From: Treponema putidum
GTDB lineage: Bacteria; Spirochaetota; Spirochaetia; Treponematales; Treponemataceae
DNA length: 64,000 bases
NCBI RefSeq assembly: GCF_000755145.1
Contig: NZ_CP009228.1
Coordinates: forward strand, 927,827 to 991,826
Reading direction: 5' to 3'
Numbering within the stretch: position 1 is the first letter of the stretch; every line of letters starts with the position of its first letter. Positions 34,354 to 43,885 of this stretch are shown here, one piece after another. Both the position numbers and the translations under genes were made by a program. The notes beneath the pieces are model-generated. The model saw nothing but the letters and a program-made list of their open reading frames with translations, was not told where the DNA came from and ran no database searches.

Positions 34354-34386
34354 TATCGGGCCGGAAAATCGGTATTGGAGGAAAGT

Positions 34387-35364
34387 GTGAAAAAAATATA
34401 TTCGAGTTTCTTTTTCTTATTTGTTGGTCTTAGCTTACTATTTGCAGGCGGAACCAAGGAAAAATCCGCAAATGACAGCTTTAAAGTTAAGGTTGTATTA
34501 CCCGCAGGAGCTCCTGCTGCAGCTCTTTCAAAACTTGTGTATGAAAAAACACAGTTTGATAATTCTGAAACGGAATATGAAGTTGTTTCAGGTCCGGAGC
34601 TTTTACAAGCGAGGATTTTATCCGGGGAGGCCGATATTGCAGCCGTGCCTACCAATCTTGCATCGGTTTTATATTCCAAACAGAAAAATATAAAATTGTT
34701 GGCTCCCATTGTTTGGGGAAATCTTTATTTTATAAGTTCGGAGCCTGTTTCTTCGATAGCGGACTTAAAGGGCAAAACTATTTATTCTTTTGGAAGAAAT
34801 AATACCCCCGATTTGACAGCCCGCGAAGTGCTTAAGAAGAACGGTATTGATCCTGATAAGGATGTGAGTTTTGAGTATTTAAGTGCTGCCGGGGATATTC
34901 CCTCTGCTTTTATAAGCGGGAAAGCGAAGTATGCCCTTGCTGCAGAACCTTCTCTCAGCATGATTATGACAAAAAGGCCCAATACTAAGATTGTTGTTGA
35001 TATTCAGGAAGAATGGAAAAAAGCTTTTGAAGGAGCATCTTATCCTCAAGCTTCTTTAATTGTAAACGCCGAATTTTTACAAAAATATCCCGAATATGTA
35101 AGTGCTTTTTTAGATAAGGCTAAAGAGTCTTCCGAATGGGTAAAGGAAAATCCTCAAAAGGCTGCCGAGTACGCTTCCAAAATTGCTGCATTGCCTCCGC
35201 CGCCCATTTTATCCAAGGCTATTCCTAAGCTGAACATAGTTTTTGTTGAGGCCGGAAAAGCAAGACCTGCTGTAGAAGCTTATTTGAAGGTTTTGGCTGA
35301 AGCCGATCCTAAATTTATAGGCGGAAGTTTGCCTGATGATGCTTTCTACTATAAAGCAAAATAA
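34387..35364 (+). CDS. ABC transporter substrate-binding protein (NMT1/TauA-like)
   Basis: A 325-residue periplasmic binding protein. The GTG at 34387 follows GGAGG and gives the signal sequence VKKIYSSFFFLFVGLSLLFA; there is no lipobox Cys. The body has the NitT/TauT type fold: EADIAAVPTNLASVLY, GKTIYSFGRNNTPDLTAREV, and the late SLPDDAFY. Related proteins bind sulfonates, nitrate, thiamine precursors or bicarbonate. It overlaps the permease gene by 29 bases. No ATPase gene is in the operon. Confidence 0.85.
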   Translation: MKKIYSSFFFLFVGLSLLFAGGTKEKSANDSFKVKVVLPAGAPAAALSKLVYEKTQFDNSETEYEVVSGPELLQARILSGEADIAAVPTNLASVLYSKQKNIKLLAPIVWGNLYFISSEPVSSIADLKGKTIYSFGRNNTPDLTAREVLKKNGIDPDKDVSFEYLSAAGDIPSAFISGKAKYALAAEPSLSMIMTKRPNTKIVVDIQEEWKKAFEGASYPQASLIVNAEFLQKYPEYVSAFLDKAKESSEWVKENPQKAAEYASKIAALPPPPILSKAIPKLNIVFVEAGKARPAVEAYLKVLAEADPKFIGGSLPDDAFYYKAK

Positions 35365-36067
35365 GTTTAAAATAGGCGGGGCTTTTTTTTGCCTTATCCT
35401 TTGGGAAATATTTGCCCAAGGCTTAAAAGCTCCGCTTATTATTCCCCCTATAAAAGAAATATTATCAGCTCTTTTTGTTATTATAAAAACTCCGGAAACT
35501 TATGTTTTTATTTTAAGCAGTCTTATCAGGATTTTTATAACATTGGCTATAGATTCCTTTATTGCCTTTCTTTTAGGTATAGCTTCCGGTTTAAATAAAA
35601 ATGTTGAAGATTTTTTATCGGCTCCCGAAAATATTTTAAAATCCAGCCCTACAATATCCGTTTTGCTTTTAGCCTTAATTTGGTTTAAATCGAATATGAC
35701 TCCCATCTTTGTAACAAGCTTGATTGTTCTTCCTCTTCTGTATAGAAATATTGTAGACGGAGTAAAAAACATAGATAAAGGTCTGATAGAAATGTCTTAC
35801 GATTTTAATGTCCCTTTCGGTAGAAGATTAAAAAGTTTATACCTTCCCTGCATAAGACCTTTTTTAAAAAACGGGTACATTTTAAGTACTGGCTTTGCCG
35901 TAAAGGTTGTTATAATGGCCGAGGTCTTGAGTCAGCCGAAATACGGCATAGGCTCTGCTTTTCAAACGGCTAAGATTCAGATTGAAACCGCCTCTATCTT
36001 TGCATGGACGGGAATAGCCGTCTTACTTGCCTCCCTCTTACAAAAGGGAGTAAAAAAAATTTTATAG
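35336..36067 (+). CDS. ABC transporter permease (TauC/SsuC-like)
   Basis: A 243-residue inner-membrane permease with about six TM helices. The EAA-type loop reads EMSYDFNVPFGRRLKSLYLPCI near residue 155. The start at 35336 (or ATG 35339) overlaps the binding-protein gene. The missing ATP-binding partner must be encoded elsewhere or shared; the next gene is tmRNA. It likely imports the ligand of the upstream protein. Confidence 0.85.
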   Translation: MMLSTIKQNKFKIGGAFFCLILWEIFAQGLKAPLIIPPIKEILSALFVIIKTPETYVFILSSLIRIFITLAIDSFIAFLLGIASGLNKNVEDFLSAPENILKSSPTISVLLLALIWFKSNMTPIFVTSLIVLPLLYRNIVDGVKNIDKGLIEMSYDFNVPFGRRLKSLYLPCIRPFLKNGYILSTGFAVKVVIMAEVLSQPKYGIGSAFQTAKIQIETASIFAWTGIAVLLASLLQKGVKKIL

Positions 36068-36138
36068 TATAATTTTTCGATTTTAGTTTTCTGTATTCTT
36101 GACTTTTTAATATAAATATAGTAATTTATTCACAGCTT

Positions 36139-36486
36139 GGGGATGTTCCGGTTTCGACCGGAAAGACGGAGGCTTAAGCTGCAGGCGGAGTGCCGATCTC
36201 CTGATTCGGCAAACACTATAACTGCCGAAAATAACGACAGTTTCGATTACGCCTTAGCTGCATAATCGCGGAATCTGCTTTGCACTGCTCCGAGCGGGGC
36301 ATGATTCCGACGCCAATCGGGGCTTGCTTTTTAGCGGTGTGTAAACGCTAAAGGGGACTTTTTTTACACTAAGGATTCGACGCTTTCGGTGCTGCTACCG
36401 GATCCCGACAACTACCTCGCACCGATAAGCCTGTAGACGCTTCTGATTCCCTTTTCGGGACGGGGGTTCAATTCCCCCCATCTCCA
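36139..36486 (+). ncRNA. ssrA: tmRNA (transfer-messenger RNA)
   Basis: A 348-nt tmRNA. 5' GGGGATG pairs with 3' CATCTCC; the T-arm GGGGGTTCAATTCCCCC is near the end, and no CCA is encoded. The tag reading frame (36224-36265) encodes AENNDSFDYALAA then TAA, a typical spirochaete tag ending LAA, used here for species inference. A TTGACT/TAATTT promoter may lie 10-40 bases upstream. It rescues stalled ribosomes with SmpB. Confidence 0.97.
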
Positions 36487-36494
36487 TCAGCTTT

Positions 36495-37010
36495 TTAAGA
36501 TTCTATACCCCGCCTTGCCTGTACACCGTCATTAAAATAGTGTTTTATCATCTTCATTTCGGTTACAAGGTCGGCCGCTTCAATTATTTTTTTATTTGCG
36601 TAACGGCCGGTTAGGACGAGTTCTACGGATTCAGGCTTGTTTTTGATAATATGCAGGATGCGTTCAATATCAAAAAGGCCGTATAAAAGGGCAACATTGA
36701 CTTCTTCCATAATTACAACATCGTACTCGCCCGACATAATTATCTTTTCAATCTTATCCAAGCCTTCATTTGCTCTTTGAATATCCTTTTCCGTAGGATC
36801 ATTATGAACAAAGTGGGCTTCTCCATATTGTTCTATTGTAAGATTGGGCAGGTACTCGGGAGCTTTTAGCTCGCTGTAATTCATTCCCTTTAAGAATTGG
36901 CCTATATAAACCTTGTATCCGGCACAAACGGCTCTAAGAGCAAGCCCAAAGGCCGCTGTCGTTTTTCCTTTACCGTCTCCGGTATAAACTTGAACATAAC
37001 CTTTTTTCAT
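36495..37010 (-). CDS. cobO: cob(I)yrinic acid a,c-diamide adenosyltransferase
   Basis: A 171-residue CobO/BtuR-type ATP:corrinoid adenosyltransferase. Opening MKKGYVQVYTGDGKGKTTAA contains the P-loop GDGKGKT. YKVYIGQFLKG and the acidic Walker B-like DVVIMEEVN follow, and the C-terminus has LTGRYANKKIIEAADLVTEM. It attaches the adenosyl group in coenzyme B12 formation or salvage. The gene is alone on the minus strand, convergent with tmRNA. Confidence 0.93.
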   Translation of the reverse strand: MKKGYVQVYTGDGKGKTTAAFGLALRAVCAGYKVYIGQFLKGMNYSELKAPEYLPNLTIEQYGEAHFVHNDPTEKDIQRANEGLDKIEKIIMSGEYDVVIMEEVNVALLYGLFDIERILHIIKNKPESVELVLTGRYANKKIIEAADLVTEMKMIKHYFNDGVQARRGIES

Positions 37011-37079
37011 ATTTCCCTCCAGAAAAATTAAGCAAATTCGCTATATCTTTATTATACCGGTTTTTTGTTAAAGATACAA

Positions 37080-38366
37080 TTACACGCCATAACAAAGCCA
37101 AATAAGAATATAACCTATTATAACCGCAATAAGGGTGTAAGGAACGCTCATCTTCATAAATTCACTGTTTTTTACCTGATAGCCTTCATTCCTTAAAATA
37201 CCGAGAGAGGTAATATTTGCAGAAGCTCCGATGGGCGTGATGTTTCCGCCAAGCGTTGCACCTGAAAGAAGTCCGAAAAACAAAATAGGTGAAGCTATAT
37301 TAAGCCCTTCTGAAAGTATTTGTATGATAGGAATCATTGCAGCAACATATGGAATATTATCTACAAATGCCGAAATTAAAACCGAACCCCAAACTATTAT
37401 TGTATAAATTAAAAATACATTTGAGCCGAGGGTTAAAAACCAGTCTGCTATAGCCTGTATAACTCCTGCCCTTGTAACTGCTGCAATAACCGTAAAAAGC
37501 CCCATCAGTAAAAAGAGGGTTTCAAAACTGAGTTCTTTTTTTACAACCTTTAAAATATCTAGCTTTTTTGTTCTTATGATGTTGTAAAGAATTCCTACAA
37601 TCATAAGGCCTGTACAAATTAGCCCGTTTATTGTTTGAGGTTTTTTGTCTTCCGGTAAAAATGAGGCGCCTATCATAAGTATTACCATTACAATAAGTAA
37701 GATTGACGGAAAGTAATCGGTGACTTTGGTAAGTTCAACCTTGTCCGGTTTTTCATTTGCTTTGCGAAAAATAAAATAGATAATCCCTGTAGCTGCAACT
37801 GCTGAGATTTCAACAGTAAAGAAAAGAGAGGGTTTTCCCAAGTACCAGAAAAAGTCGAAAAAGCTCATATTCAAATGACTTCCCAAAAGAATTGAGGTTG
37901 TGTCGCCCACCAAGGTAGCCGCTCCTTGAAGGTTGGCTGAAATCGAAATAGCAATTATGGATTTAACCGGCGACATGTTGAGCTTTTTTGATAAGACAAC
38001 TGCAATGGGTGCCAGCATTAGAACTGTGGCAACATTATCCATAAAGGCCGAAATAAAACCGGCAAAGAGGGATAGGCATACTATAATCCATTTTACATCG
38101 GGTACATTGTTTATAATCTTATCTGCAATGCGTTGGGGCATTTTAGATTCGGTAAAGAGGGCGACCAAGCCCATTGTTCCAGCTATCATTAAAATAACAT
38201 TCCAGTCAATGGCAAAAAAGACTTCATTATAAGGCAATATTCCTAAAATTATGAAAATTAGGGCTGATGAACAGGCAACTATAGGTCTGTGGTTTGTCAG
38301 GGCAATCATTAAAACATAGGTCAGTCCGAATAAAACGGCCGCTAAAATGAGAGGATCTATAACCAT
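37080..38366 (-). CDS. ArsB/NhaD (SLC13-like) transporter
   Basis: A 428-residue polytopic protein with about 11-12 TM helices. The two inverted-repeat signature loops are visible: DNVATVLMLAPIA with GAATLVGD, and DNIPYVAAMIP with GATLGGNITPIGASAN. These fit the ion transporter superfamily group of ArsB, NhaD and related Na+/anion carriers; the exact substrate (sodium, arsenite, or an organic anion) is not decidable. No ars regulator is adjacent. Confidence 0.85.
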   Translation of the reverse strand: MVIDPLILAAVLFGLTYVLMIALTNHRPIVACSSALIFIILGILPYNEVFFAIDWNVILMIAGTMGLVALFTESKMPQRIADKIINNVPDVKWIIVCLSLFAGFISAFMDNVATVLMLAPIAVVLSKKLNMSPVKSIIAISISANLQGAATLVGDTTSILLGSHLNMSFFDFFWYLGKPSLFFTVEISAVAATGIIYFIFRKANEKPDKVELTKVTDYFPSILLIVMVILMIGASFLPEDKKPQTINGLICTGLMIVGILYNIIRTKKLDILKVVKKELSFETLFLLMGLFTVIAAVTRAGVIQAIADWFLTLGSNVFLIYTIIVWGSVLISAFVDNIPYVAAMIPIIQILSEGLNIASPILFFGLLSGATLGGNITPIGASANITSLGILRNEGYQVKNSEFMKMSVPYTLIAVIIGYILIWLCYGV

Positions 38367-38423
38367 GGTAATCTCCTAAAACGTAAATTTTTACACTAAA
38401 TGAGAAAATTTGTCAACATATGG

Positions 38424-38498
38424 ATGATTGTTTTAATGGCAACTGAAGGAACAAAAGGAGATAATGATTTCGGTCCGGATCCGAAAGCTGGAGAATAA
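38424..38498 (+). CDS. possible very small protein (24 aa)
   Basis: An ORF reading MIVLMATEGTKGDNDFGPD then PKAGE stop. It is unusually acidic and Gly/Pro-rich for non-coding AT-rich DNA, and an intrinsic terminator follows 13 bases later. No ribosome site is evident and it may be chance. Confidence 0.2.
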   Translation: MIVLMATEGTKGDNDFGPDPKAGE

Positions 38499-38511
38499 GA
38501 CTTCTTTCTAA

Positions 38512-38550
38512 AACAGGATTTATAAAACGAATTGTAAATCCTGTTTTTTT
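38512..38550 (+). terminator. intrinsic terminator upstream of the SNF2 gene
   Basis: AACAGGATTTA (38512-38522) pairs with TAAATCCTGTT (38535-38545), followed by five further Ts. No plus-strand gene of normal size lies upstream, which makes it notable; the tiny ORF at 38424 or a small RNA might use it. Confidence 0.65.
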
Positions 38551-38567
38551 CTGCTATACTCCTCAGT

Positions 38568-41500
38568 ATGGCACGGCAAAGTTACGGGACGACACCTTGG
38601 GGTGCATGGTTTTTGGAGATGCTAAAAGCCTACGATGATTCAGGCAGATTATCTAGGGGGAAAACTTACGCAAACACAGGTAAGGTAAATTCTCTTGTGA
38701 TAAGCGGGCAAACGGCGGGGGCAAAAGTTAAGGGAAACTATTCTCCTTGGTACCATGTGTATTTTAAGTTTCCGCCTCTTTCAAAAACAAATGAAATCGC
38801 AATCCGCTCAATCTTAGAAAAACATCCGATTGAACTTGCGGGCCTTAGAGCGGGAATTATGAGCCCGGCCCTCATCGAAGCCTTAAAGAAAAAAAAGGTA
38901 AGGCTCATTCCTGCCCGCTGGAATTTAATCGAAAGGGACTGCACCTGCCCCGATTCGGGAGACCCTTGCAAGCACATGGCGGCCGTTCTTTTTTTACTTG
39001 CCAAAGAAATAGACCATGACCCGCGCCTCTTGTTTAAACTTGCGGGCTTTGACATTGATTCTATAAATGTACCGGAAACCGAAGTCTTCGAGAAAGGTGG
39101 AATACAAAAACTTGGGCTCCTCCAAGAGCAGCCCGTTCCGTTGAGTCTTCGTAAAAATGAAACCTTAAATGAAGCAGCAGACTTATCTTCAGACTCATCA
39201 GTCAATGGGGCCGCTCATAATTCTTGTGAATTACAGAGCCCTTTAAAGTTTTCCCTTGGAGAATCCTATCTTCCGCTGATAACAAATATTCTTCCTCCTG
39301 AACCAAATTTTACATCAAGCGATTTTATAATAAAGCTGACGGAATTTTATCACAAGGCTGTTTTAAATTACGGGCTTAATTTTTACCGGCAAGAAAAGCA
39401 AAACGAAAAACAGGAGGAAAAATCGGTAAACCCTTTTTTGTTTGCAAGGGTAAAAATAAACATCGACAATATCCGAAAACAAAAAAGAACCTTTCCCCTT
39501 GAACCTAAAAGCCCTTTAACGGTAAGTATAAAACTAGGCGAAACCAGCGAAATAAATCAAACTCTTTTACAAGCTCAAAGTTTTTATAAAACAAGAAGCA
39601 GCTTAAATGAGATGAGCCCTTCGGTTAAAATTCTTTTTTCTCTCTTTGCCCTTGCAGGAAAACTGATTCAAAGTTCAGCCTTTATACCAGCCGTCTTTAC
39701 CGAAAACAAAAGACTTTTTATCTTCTGGAAAAGCCTTTCGGCATCTTCGGAAATAAAGGCCGACATTCTTAAATTTGCAGCCTCCCTAACAAAGGAGTTT
39801 TTTGTTCCGGTTGAAAAATGGGGAAGGCTCTATTGTGCAGAACTTTTACTTACAGCCCTTTTAACCGAATATGCTGTATCCTTAAAATTTTTCCCCGACA
39901 AGTCCTATACTAAAGACAAAGAAATAGATAACCTCTTTTTTTTAAACGAAGAAATCGATATAAGTATTCCCGGCAAGCGGAATTTGGATACGGTAATCTA
40001 TTCTTGGCTTTCGGTTTTAAATTACAGTAATTGCGGATATGAATACCGTTTAACTTTGGATGCCTTAAAAGACGACGAATTCTTTTTGCTTTCCGCCCTT
40101 GTCCGTAAGGCTAAAGAAAAGCAAATAGAGGCAGGTGATGACTCCTTTGCTCTTGAAGCAGAGGCACCCTTTGCCGAATTAAATATTGCGGCAAAGAGGA
40201 GTAAAAACCCCGACGATATTTTGCGGTTTCCTGCAACCCTTTCAGCCTACTTACCGGCTCTTTCGATTCTTGCAATTAAAAAAAATGTGATGCTTTCGCG
40301 GGAAGAAACGGGGCTTTTTTTACAAAAGTCGGCAAAGCTTTTACAGCGTTTCGGCATCGACATAGTTTTACCCAAAAGCCTAAAAAACATTTTGATTCCC
40401 AAACCTGTCATAAGCGTAAAATCCGTAAAGGGAGCAGGAAACGTCGTTTCTTTTTTAAACCTTGATGATGTTCTTTCCTATGACAGGGCATTGATGCTCG
40501 GAGACACTGTAATTGATATAGACGAATTTAAAAAGCTCTTTTTAAATAAATCCGGTTTGGTAAAATTTAACGATCAATTCCTTTTGCTTGATCCCGAAGA
40601 AGTTGCTAAGATGTTAAAGGCTTTTGAAAAACCCGCAGATACAAAGGAAGCCTTACAAGCGGTTCTTTCGGGAAATGCAGTATGTTCCAAAACTGCCTCA
40701 GAAATTATCGACTGTATTTTTAGACAAGAAGATGTTCCCGTTCCTAAAAACCTAAATGCGGAATTAAGGCCTTATCAAGAAAAGGGTTACCGTTGGCTTT
40801 ATGCAAACATCAAAAGCGGATTCGGCTGTCTTTTAGCCGACGATATGGGTTTGGGAAAAACCGTGCAGATTATAAGTCTAATGCTTGCCTTTAAAAATTC
40901 AAAAGAGGCAGAAGAACCTTTTTTGGTTATAGCCCCTGCAAGCCTTCTTTCAAACTGGGAACACGAAATAGCAAAATTCGCTCCTTCTCTTAAAACCGCC
41001 GTTTATCATGGGGCAGGGCGTAAGTTCAATACCGAAGCAGATGTAATAATAAGCACATATCAAACTATGCAAAAAGATATAGAAAAATTAAAGGACAAAA
41101 AAGTTTTTTGCATTATTTTAGATGAAGCTCAGGCTATAAAAAATTCCGGAACAAAAAAGGCTCATGCAGTAAAGGCAATTCAGGCAAGGGGAAGGATTGC
41201 TCTTACCGGAACCCCCGTCGAAAACAATCTTGAAGATATACGTTCCATATTCGATTTTTTTCTTCCCGGCTATTTAGGCACAGCCGACGAGTTTAGAAAA
41301 AAATGGCGTATTCCGATTGAGCTTCATAATTCGGAAACCGAAGCGGATGATCTAAAAAAAATTACTTCACCCTTTTTGCTCCGCCGTCTAAAGACCGATC
41401 CCAAGGTTATCTCGGATTTGCCGGATAAGATAATTACAAATCAATATTGCAATCTGACACCTGAGCAGTTGGCAATTTATGAAAACCTTGTAGAAACGGA

Positions 41501-42152
41501 ATTGCACAAGGTAATGGGAGCCGAAACTAAGATTGAGAGGCAGGCCTATGTTCTAAAACTTTTAACGGCCTTAAAACAGGTATGCAATCATCCGAGAGCC
41601 TATGACAAGGAAACTCCTGTCGAAATGAAATACTCAGGCAAGGCCGCTGTACTCATCGAGCTTTTAAACGAAATAATTTCTTCGGGAGAAAAGGCAATTA
41701 TTTTCAGCCAATATGTAGGCACCCTCGACATTTTAAAAAACATCATTCAAAAAGAATTGGGAACCGAACCTCTTTTACTTCACGGTCAAATGCCCGCCTC
41801 AAAAAGAAAAAAGGCTGTAGATGTTTTTCAAACGGATCCCGCTTACCGCATCTTTTTAATTTCGCTTAAAGCAGGAGGTACGGGACTTAACTTGACGGCA
41901 GCTAATAGGGTAATCCATTTTGACCTTTGGTATAATCCCTCAGTTGAAGATCAGGCTACGGACAGGGCCTTTAGAATAGGACAGACAAAAAACGTCTTTG
42001 TTCACCGCCTTATTTGCTCCGGTACCTTTGAAGAAAAAATTGATGAGATGATTCAAAAAAAACGGGAAATAAGCGGTATGAGCATTTCTGCAGGTGAAAC
42101 GTGGATTTCAAAATTGACCAATGAAGAGTTGGCAGGTCTTTTTAAGAGTTAA
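38568..42152 (+). CDS. SNF2/RapA-like helicase with SWIM zinc finger
   Basis: A 1194-residue protein. The SWIM zinc finger (DCTCPDSGDPCKHMAAVL, near residue 125) is followed by a long middle region. The Swi2/Snf2 ATPase core is C-terminal, with Walker A ADDMGLGKTVQ near residue 765, the helicase box LDEAQAIKN, LTGTPVENNL, and SLKAGGTGLNLTAANRVIHF in the second RecA-like lobe. This resembles the SWIM-containing DEAD-like SNF2 proteins of many Gram-positives and spirochaetes. It likely remodels nucleoprotein complexes or restarts transcription. It starts at ATG 38568 after the terminator. Confidence 0.92.
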   Translation: MARQSYGTTPWGAWFLEMLKAYDDSGRLSRGKTYANTGKVNSLVISGQTAGAKVKGNYSPWYHVYFKFPPLSKTNEIAIRSILEKHPIELAGLRAGIMSPALIEALKKKKVRLIPARWNLIERDCTCPDSGDPCKHMAAVLFLLAKEIDHDPRLLFKLAGFDIDSINVPETEVFEKGGIQKLGLLQEQPVPLSLRKNETLNEAADLSSDSSVNGAAHNSCELQSPLKFSLGESYLPLITNILPPEPNFTSSDFIIKLTEFYHKAVLNYGLNFYRQEKQNEKQEEKSVNPFLFARVKINIDNIRKQKRTFPLEPKSPLTVSIKLGETSEINQTLLQAQSFYKTRSSLNEMSPSVKILFSLFALAGKLIQSSAFIPAVFTENKRLFIFWKSLSASSEIKADILKFAASLTKEFFVPVEKWGRLYCAELLLTALLTEYAVSLKFFPDKSYTKDKEIDNLFFLNEEIDISIPGKRNLDTVIYSWLSVLNYSNCGYEYRLTLDALKDDEFFLLSALVRKAKEKQIEAGDDSFALEAEAPFAELNIAAKRSKNPDDILRFPATLSAYLPALSILAIKKNVMLSREETGLFLQKSAKLLQRFGIDIVLPKSLKNILIPKPVISVKSVKGAGNVVSFLNLDDVLSYDRALMLGDTVIDIDEFKKLFLNKSGLVKFNDQFLLLDPEEVAKMLKAFEKPADTKEALQAVLSGNAVCSKTASEIIDCIFRQEDVPVPKNLNAELRPYQEKGYRWLYANIKSGFGCLLADDMGLGKTVQIISLMLAFKNSKEAEEPFLVIAPASLLSNWEHEIAKFAPSLKTAVYHGAGRKFNTEADVIISTYQTMQKDIEKLKDKKVFCIILDEAQAIKNSGTKKAHAVKAIQARGRIALTGTPVENNLEDIRSIFDFFLPGYLGTADEFRKKWRIPIELHNSETEADDLKKITSPFLLRRLKTDPKVISDLPDKIITNQYCNLTPEQLAIYENLVETELHKVMGAETKIERQAYVLKLLTALKQVCNHPRAYDKETPVEMKYSGKAAVLIELLNEIISSGEKAIIFSQYVGTLDILKNIIQKELGTEPLLLHGQMPASKRKKAVDVFQTDPAYRIFLISLKAGGTGLNLTAANRVIHFDLWYNPSVEDQATDRAFRIGQTKNVFVHRLICSGTFEEKIDEMIQKKREISGMSISAGETWISKLTNEELAGLFKS

Positions 42153-42160
42153 TCTAAACA

Positions 42161-42189
42161 TTGATAAACCTCTTTTTTTATGATATAAT
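42161..42189 (+). promoter_or_regulatory. sigma-70-like promoter of ATPase/nuclease copy 2
   Basis: TTGATA (42161-42166), exactly 17 bp, then TATAAT (42184-42189), followed by AGGAGG and ATG 42207. Confidence 0.65.
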
Positions 42190-42206
42190 TTTTTAGGAGG
42201 TTTAAA

Positions 42207-43826
42207 ATGGATTTTGATTTATCAAGAAAAATACCGATAGGGATACAAAGTTTTGAAGATTTACGCAGAAAAAATTTTTTATATGTAGATAAAACTCTAT
42301 ATGCCTTTAAGCTGGCCGCCTTAGGTAAGGTATACTTTTTAAGCCGTCCTCGCAGGTTCGGTAAAAGCCTCTTTCTTTCGACGCTCAAAGCCTACTTTTT
42401 AGGCCAAAAGGAGCTTTTTAGGGGTTTATATATTGAAAAAGCTGAAGAAAAAAGAGCCGAAATAGAAAAGACGGATGCTTGGATGGAATATCCTGTCTTT
42501 TACTTGGATTTTAACATAGGCAGATATGATGAACCTCATTCTTTAAAAAATCATTTAAACCTTGCCTTAAGTCAATTTGAAGAAATATATGGTTCTCATA
42601 AACAAGAAAAAGAACCCGCTCAACGCTTTGCAGGTATAATTCAGAGGGCTTATCAAAAAACGGGCAAGCAAGCCGTCATCCTTGTAGACGAATATGATAA
42701 GCCCCTGTTACAGACTATGGGAGTAAACGAAGCACTAAACGAAGAATACCGTAACACCCTCAAGGCCTTTTATTCGGTGATAAAAACTTGCGACCAATAT
42801 ATCCGATTTGCCTTTTTGACCGGTGTAACAAAGTTCAGTAAGGTAAGCATCTTCAGCGATTTAAATAATCTGCAAGATATAAGTATGCTGAATGACTATG
42901 CCGAAGTCTGCGGTCTAACTCAAAGCGAGATAGAAAACACCTTTAAGCCTGAAATAGAAAGGTTAGCAGGTAACACCAAGAATAGCTATGATAAAATGAT
43001 TGAAGAGCTAAAAAAGAGGTATGACGGATATAAGTTCAGTGTTTTAGGGGAATCCGTCTATAATCCTTTTAGTATCTTAAGCACACTTAATGCGGGAGAA
43101 TTAAAAAACTATTGGTTTGCCACGGGAACACCGACTTTTTTAGTAAATTACTTAAAAGATGCTCATTATAATGTACCTAACTTAGACGGTAATGTAGAAT
43201 TAAATGAAGCAGGTATAGAACTATATAGAGCAGATGCAAAAAATCCTTTGCCGATACTTTTTCAATCGGGATATTTAACGATAAAAGAATACATAGAAGA
43301 AGGTAATCTATATAGGTTAGGTTTTCCTAATGATGAGGTGAGGTATGGTTTTTTAGAAAATCTTTTGCCGGCCTATTGTTCACTTAGGCCTGATGAGACA
43401 GGGGTTTCGATATGGGAGTTTGTAGAAGATGTAAGGGCGGGAAAGGTAGATGAGTTTATGGAGAGGATGCAGGCGATAATAGCTGGGGTACCTTATGATA
43501 ACTTACCTAAGGATAAGCTTAAACTTAGGGAGCAAAACTATCAGACTGCCGTTTACTTAATCTTTAAATTAATGGGACAATTTGTGCAGACTGAAATATA
43601 CTGTTTAAAGGGCAGGGCTGACTGTATAGTGCAAACAAAGGATTCTATCTACATCTTTGAGTTTAAGTTAATGAGTGCAGGCAGTGCCGAAGATGCGATA
43701 GCTCAAATAAAAGAGAAGGGCTATGCGGATCAATTTAAGACTATGGGTAAAAAGATAATCCTTATAGGTTCGAGCTTTGATGAAGAGGAGCGGACTATCG
43801 GAGATTGGAGAAAGGAAGAGCTTTAA
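42207..43826 (+). CDS. AAA-ATPase-like / PD-(D/E)XK nuclease protein, copy 2
   Basis: A 539-residue paralogue of the gene at 5020. From about residue 36 to 340 the DNA is nearly identical to copy 1. Residues 13-35 (EDLRRKNFLYVDKTLYAFKL) instead match copy 3 and differ from copy 1, and near residue 350 (VELNEAGIELYRADAK) it differs from both. AGGAGG precedes ATG 42207. Walker A-like PRRFGKS, Walker B-like ILVDEYDKP and the EFK nuclease motif are retained. Function unknown. Confidence 0.85.
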   Translation: MDFDLSRKIPIGIQSFEDLRRKNFLYVDKTLYAFKLAALGKVYFLSRPRRFGKSLFLSTLKAYFLGQKELFRGLYIEKAEEKRAEIEKTDAWMEYPVFYLDFNIGRYDEPHSLKNHLNLALSQFEEIYGSHKQEKEPAQRFAGIIQRAYQKTGKQAVILVDEYDKPLLQTMGVNEALNEEYRNTLKAFYSVIKTCDQYIRFAFLTGVTKFSKVSIFSDLNNLQDISMLNDYAEVCGLTQSEIENTFKPEIERLAGNTKNSYDKMIEELKKRYDGYKFSVLGESVYNPFSILSTLNAGELKNYWFATGTPTFLVNYLKDAHYNVPNLDGNVELNEAGIELYRADAKNPLPILFQSGYLTIKEYIEEGNLYRLGFPNDEVRYGFLENLLPAYCSLRPDETGVSIWEFVEDVRAGKVDEFMERMQAIIAGVPYDNLPKDKLKLREQNYQTAVYLIFKLMGQFVQTEIYCLKGRADCIVQTKDSIYIFEFKLMSAGSAEDAIAQIKEKGYADQFKTMGKKIILIGSSFDEEERTIGDWRKEEL

Positions 43827-43885
43827 GATATTTTTGCATAAATATTTCTATTTACAAAATAATAATTTTATCCGATAATTAATAT

